A stretch of DNA of 15,519 bases, taken from an uncultured Prevotellaceae bacterium (GTDB lineage Bacteria; Bacteroidota; Bacteroidia; Bacteroidales; Bacteroidaceae). Positions 14,234 to 15,519 of the stretch are shown piece by piece. The stretch spans positions 1 to 15,519 of the forward strand of contig CAMZHP010000044.1 in assembly GCA_947306845.1 (NCBI GenBank), in the 5' to 3' direction. A model generated the notes under the pieces. It was not told the DNA's origin. It did not search any database and saw only the letters and a program-made list of their open reading frames with translations. Position 1 is the stretch's first letter. Each line of letters opens with the position of its first letter. Made by a program: the position numbers and the translations under genes.

Positions 14234-15317
14234 GGGGCGCGTATAGGGTCTCATATCTTTTGGCAACGGTGAGACTGTCGTGATGTTTGCGGATGTACGC
14301 GATGCTGTCGCGCTTCAGCTGTGGGATGCGCTCGGGATGGGCGATCAGCCATTCAAGCGCCTCCACCACACTCTCGCGTGAGGGTGTCACATTGATGATG
14401 GGGCGCAGCTCATGCTCACCGAGCAGGTCGTAGTGCTCGGGTTCGCCGCCGCCGACGCAGATGATGCCTTTCGACATGGCCAGAAGGGAGTTCATCGATG
14501 GCGTATAACTGTAGAGTTGGTCGAGGATGACGTCGGAACCGTCCATCATCCGCTGATATTCCTCAAAGGGCACGGAGCGTGCCACACGCAGGTCCATCTT
14601 GTCGGGATGACGGGCCGCCACCTCCTCGGCTGCCGATAGCATGATGTCGGTGCCCTTGTAGGCGCTGCGGGTTGTGTTGATGCCGATGAACACACGCAGC
14701 TGTCCGCTGAAGTCGTCCTCACGTGGTTGCGGCATCTCTATGGGGTAGGGGATATAGGTCGCCTTTTGAGGAAACGCTTTTTGGTAGCACACCCAGTATT
14801 CGTAGAGTCCTGTCACGATGGCATCGCAGGAGGTGGCAATATGCTTGTTGAGCACTTCCTTGGCAGTCCCTATCCAGTCTTTACGCTCCGTGAGTGCCTC
14901 AGGGTTGTCACGCAGTTGGCCTCCAATATTGAAGTCGCTGTATCTCAGAGGCTTGTCTTCTACACAAGTGTGTACCCAATACCAGTCCATGCCGAATCCT
15001 CCAAGGATGACGCGGCGGTTGTTGCGGTGAAGATAGTCGTAGATGGGACGGATGTTCTCGGCACGCAGTTCGAGAAACATGGGGTTGATGAGTTGAATGA
15101 TGTCATAGCCCCGCCACCGGGGCAGTTGGGCACACACCTTGGCTGCCAAGGCCACTCCTCCCCATTTTCCCGGCCGGCGGGTCAGGTCGATGTCACGGGG
15201 ATAGTTTTTCCAAAAATCTCCGTTGGATGCCACGGTCACCTCATGCCCCAGTGCCCGCAGGCCGCGGGCCAGTGTGGCATGCACGTTGCTGTATTCACCC
15301 AATAGAAGTATTTTCAT
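14220..15317 (-). CDS. Glycosyltransferase, GT-B fold (GT4-like)
   Basis: A 365-residue cytoplasmic or peripheral enzyme likely to transfer a sugar from a nucleotide donor during polysaccharide or LPS assembly. The N-terminus MKILLLGEYSNVHATLARGL and ALGHEVTVAS are the first Rossmann strand, helix and second strand of a GT-B acceptor domain; YDIIQLINPMF (71-81) follows. The donor domain begins near residue 206 with LRVFIGIN, then the GT4-like KGTD (221-224), SDVILDQL (261-268), a SMNSLLAMSKG helix and VGGGEPEHYDLLGE (288-301). The last region aligns with the GT4 nucleotide-sugar-binding segment, but the Glu spacing does not give a perfect EX7E motif. Donor and acceptor cannot be predicted. 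The gene converges on the dockerin gene and overlaps its 3' end by 14 bp. The ATG is preceded by an octamer array on the minus strand with no Shine-Dalgarno. Family level is confident; the precise CAZy family is a guess. Confidence 0.88.
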   Translation of the reverse strand: MKILLLGEYSNVHATLARGLRALGHEVTVASNGDFWKNYPRDIDLTRRPGKWGGVALAAKVCAQLPRWRGYDIIQLINPMFLELRAENIRPIYDYLHRNNRRVILGGFGMDWYWVHTCVEDKPLRYSDFNIGGQLRDNPEALTERKDWIGTAKEVLNKHIATSCDAIVTGLYEYWVCYQKAFPQKATYIPYPIEMPQPREDDFSGQLRVFIGINTTRSAYKGTDIMLSAAEEVAARHPDKMDLRVARSVPFEEYQRMMDGSDVILDQLYSYTPSMNSLLAMSKGIICVGGGEPEHYDLLGEHELRPIINVTPSRESVVEALEWLIAHPERIPQLKRDSIAYIRKHHDSLTVAKRYETLYAPLIAL

Positions 15318-15320
15318 TTG

Positions 15321-15360
15321 TTTAGGAGTTTAGGAGTCTTGGAGTCTTGGAGTTTAGACG
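15321..15360 (-). repeat. Tandem octamer array abutting the glycosyltransferase start
   Basis: Five consecutive octamers on the plus strand: TTTAGGAG twice, TCTTGGAG twice and TTTAGACG. On the coding (minus) strand these read as CTCCTAAA and CTCCAAGA units ending 3 bases before the ATG at 15317. The position mirrors the heptamer array before umuC. The remaining gap to about 15436 is unremarkable apart from a TACATTTC on the minus strand (about 15406-15399), a one-mismatch fit to the -7 consensus. Confidence 0.85.
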
Positions 15361-15424
15361 TATGATTTTGTTTGTCTCGGCCTTTTGGGGGTGGCGGACG
15401 AAATGTAACGTCCCCTGCCTGCAT

Positions 15425-15442
15425 CATCTTCAATTTTCAATT
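15425..15442 (-). repeat. Short inverted copy of the AARATTG repeat
   Basis: On the minus strand this reads AATTGAAAATTGAAGATG, i.e. two imperfect units of the AARATTG family seen at 2-57, in the opposite orientation. It overlaps the end of the possible partial gene at the window edge. It supports the idea that this heptamer is dispersed in intergenic regions of this genome. Confidence 0.6.
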
Positions 15443-15519
15443 ATTTAACATCATGCACAGCAGTCGTCGTCCGGCTTTGCTGCTGCTGATGCGCCTGAAC
15501 CATTTGTATTTCTGGGTGT
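15437..15519 (-). CDS. Possible C-terminal end of an unidentified minus-strand gene
   Basis: One minus-strand frame enters from the right edge and runs 26 codons to a TGA at 15439-15437, reading TQKYKWFRRISSS and then KAGRRLLCMMLNN. Its codons (TAC, TTC, CGC, ATC, AGC, GCC, CTG) agree with the GC-rich third positions of the neighbouring genes better than the other five frames do. If real, it would be the end of a gene upstream of, and co-directional with, the glycosyltransferase. The stretch is too short to assign a family and could be non-coding. Confidence 0.3.
   Translation of the reverse strand, partial: TQKYKWFRRISSSKAGRRLLCMMLNN

Noticed and set aside
15453..15519. Plus-strand ATG opening a frame to the window edge
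   Set aside because: Only 22 codons are visible, with codons such as CGT, CAT and TAT less like the neighbouring genes than the opposing minus-strand frame; no leader or promoter supports it.

Overview
The window looks like a chromosomal piece of a Bacteroidota bacterium, most likely a Prevotella-type member of the Bacteroidales. The support is: a ribosomal protein S16 with a long Ala/Glu/Lys-rich tail, an AAA-ATPase-like/PD-(D/E)XK protein of the kind abundant in Bacteroidales, start codons preceded by A-rich or pyrimidine-rich sequence instead of Shine-Dalgarno motifs, TAnnTTTG-like -7 promoter elements, and a giant exported protein whose C-terminus resembles a type IX secretion (T9SS) type A sorting domain. 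The species cannot be named from this window.

Layout from left to right. A tandem AARATTG heptamer array (2-57), a small hairpin and a second heptamer array (TCTCACC, 111-139) lead directly into umuC (140-1444, +), a Y-family translesion polymerase. rpsP (1573-2094, +) follows, with its own promoter element and a perfect 15-bp stem-loop shared as terminator with the convergent gene. That gene (2154-3791, -) encodes an ATPase-like/nuclease-fold protein. A roughly 350-bp AT-rich intergenic region (3792-4139) holds outward-facing promoter candidates and a hairpin.

The right two thirds are dominated by one gene (4140-13592, +) for a secreted protein of about 3150 residues. In order I read: a signal peptide, a threefold beta-prism-like module resembling MABP domains, fibronectin/Ig-like modules, a carboxypeptidase-regulatory-like domain interrupted by a LamG domain, a central region of about 800 residues that I cannot assign, an SbsA-type Ig-like domain interrupted by two LamG domains, a BACON-like domain, two copies of an unnamed domain (called X here) flanking two GWNW repeats, and a T9SS-like tail. 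Two bases later, in the same apparent operon, is a small secreted protein (13595-14233, +) with one more copy of domain X, ending in a two-loop dockerin instead of a T9SS tail. The pair looks like a surface or secreted adhesion/binding system, which is inference.

A glycosyltransferase (14220-15317, -) converges on this operon and overlaps its end by 14 bp. Its start codon is preceded by an octamer array, and further out two imperfect units of the AARATTG family reappear in the opposite orientation. The last ~80 bases may hold the C-terminus of another minus-strand gene. The most interesting content is the giant protein: its nested domain insertions, the possible MABP-like head and possible membrane-active beta-hairpins, and the domain shared with its dockerin partner.
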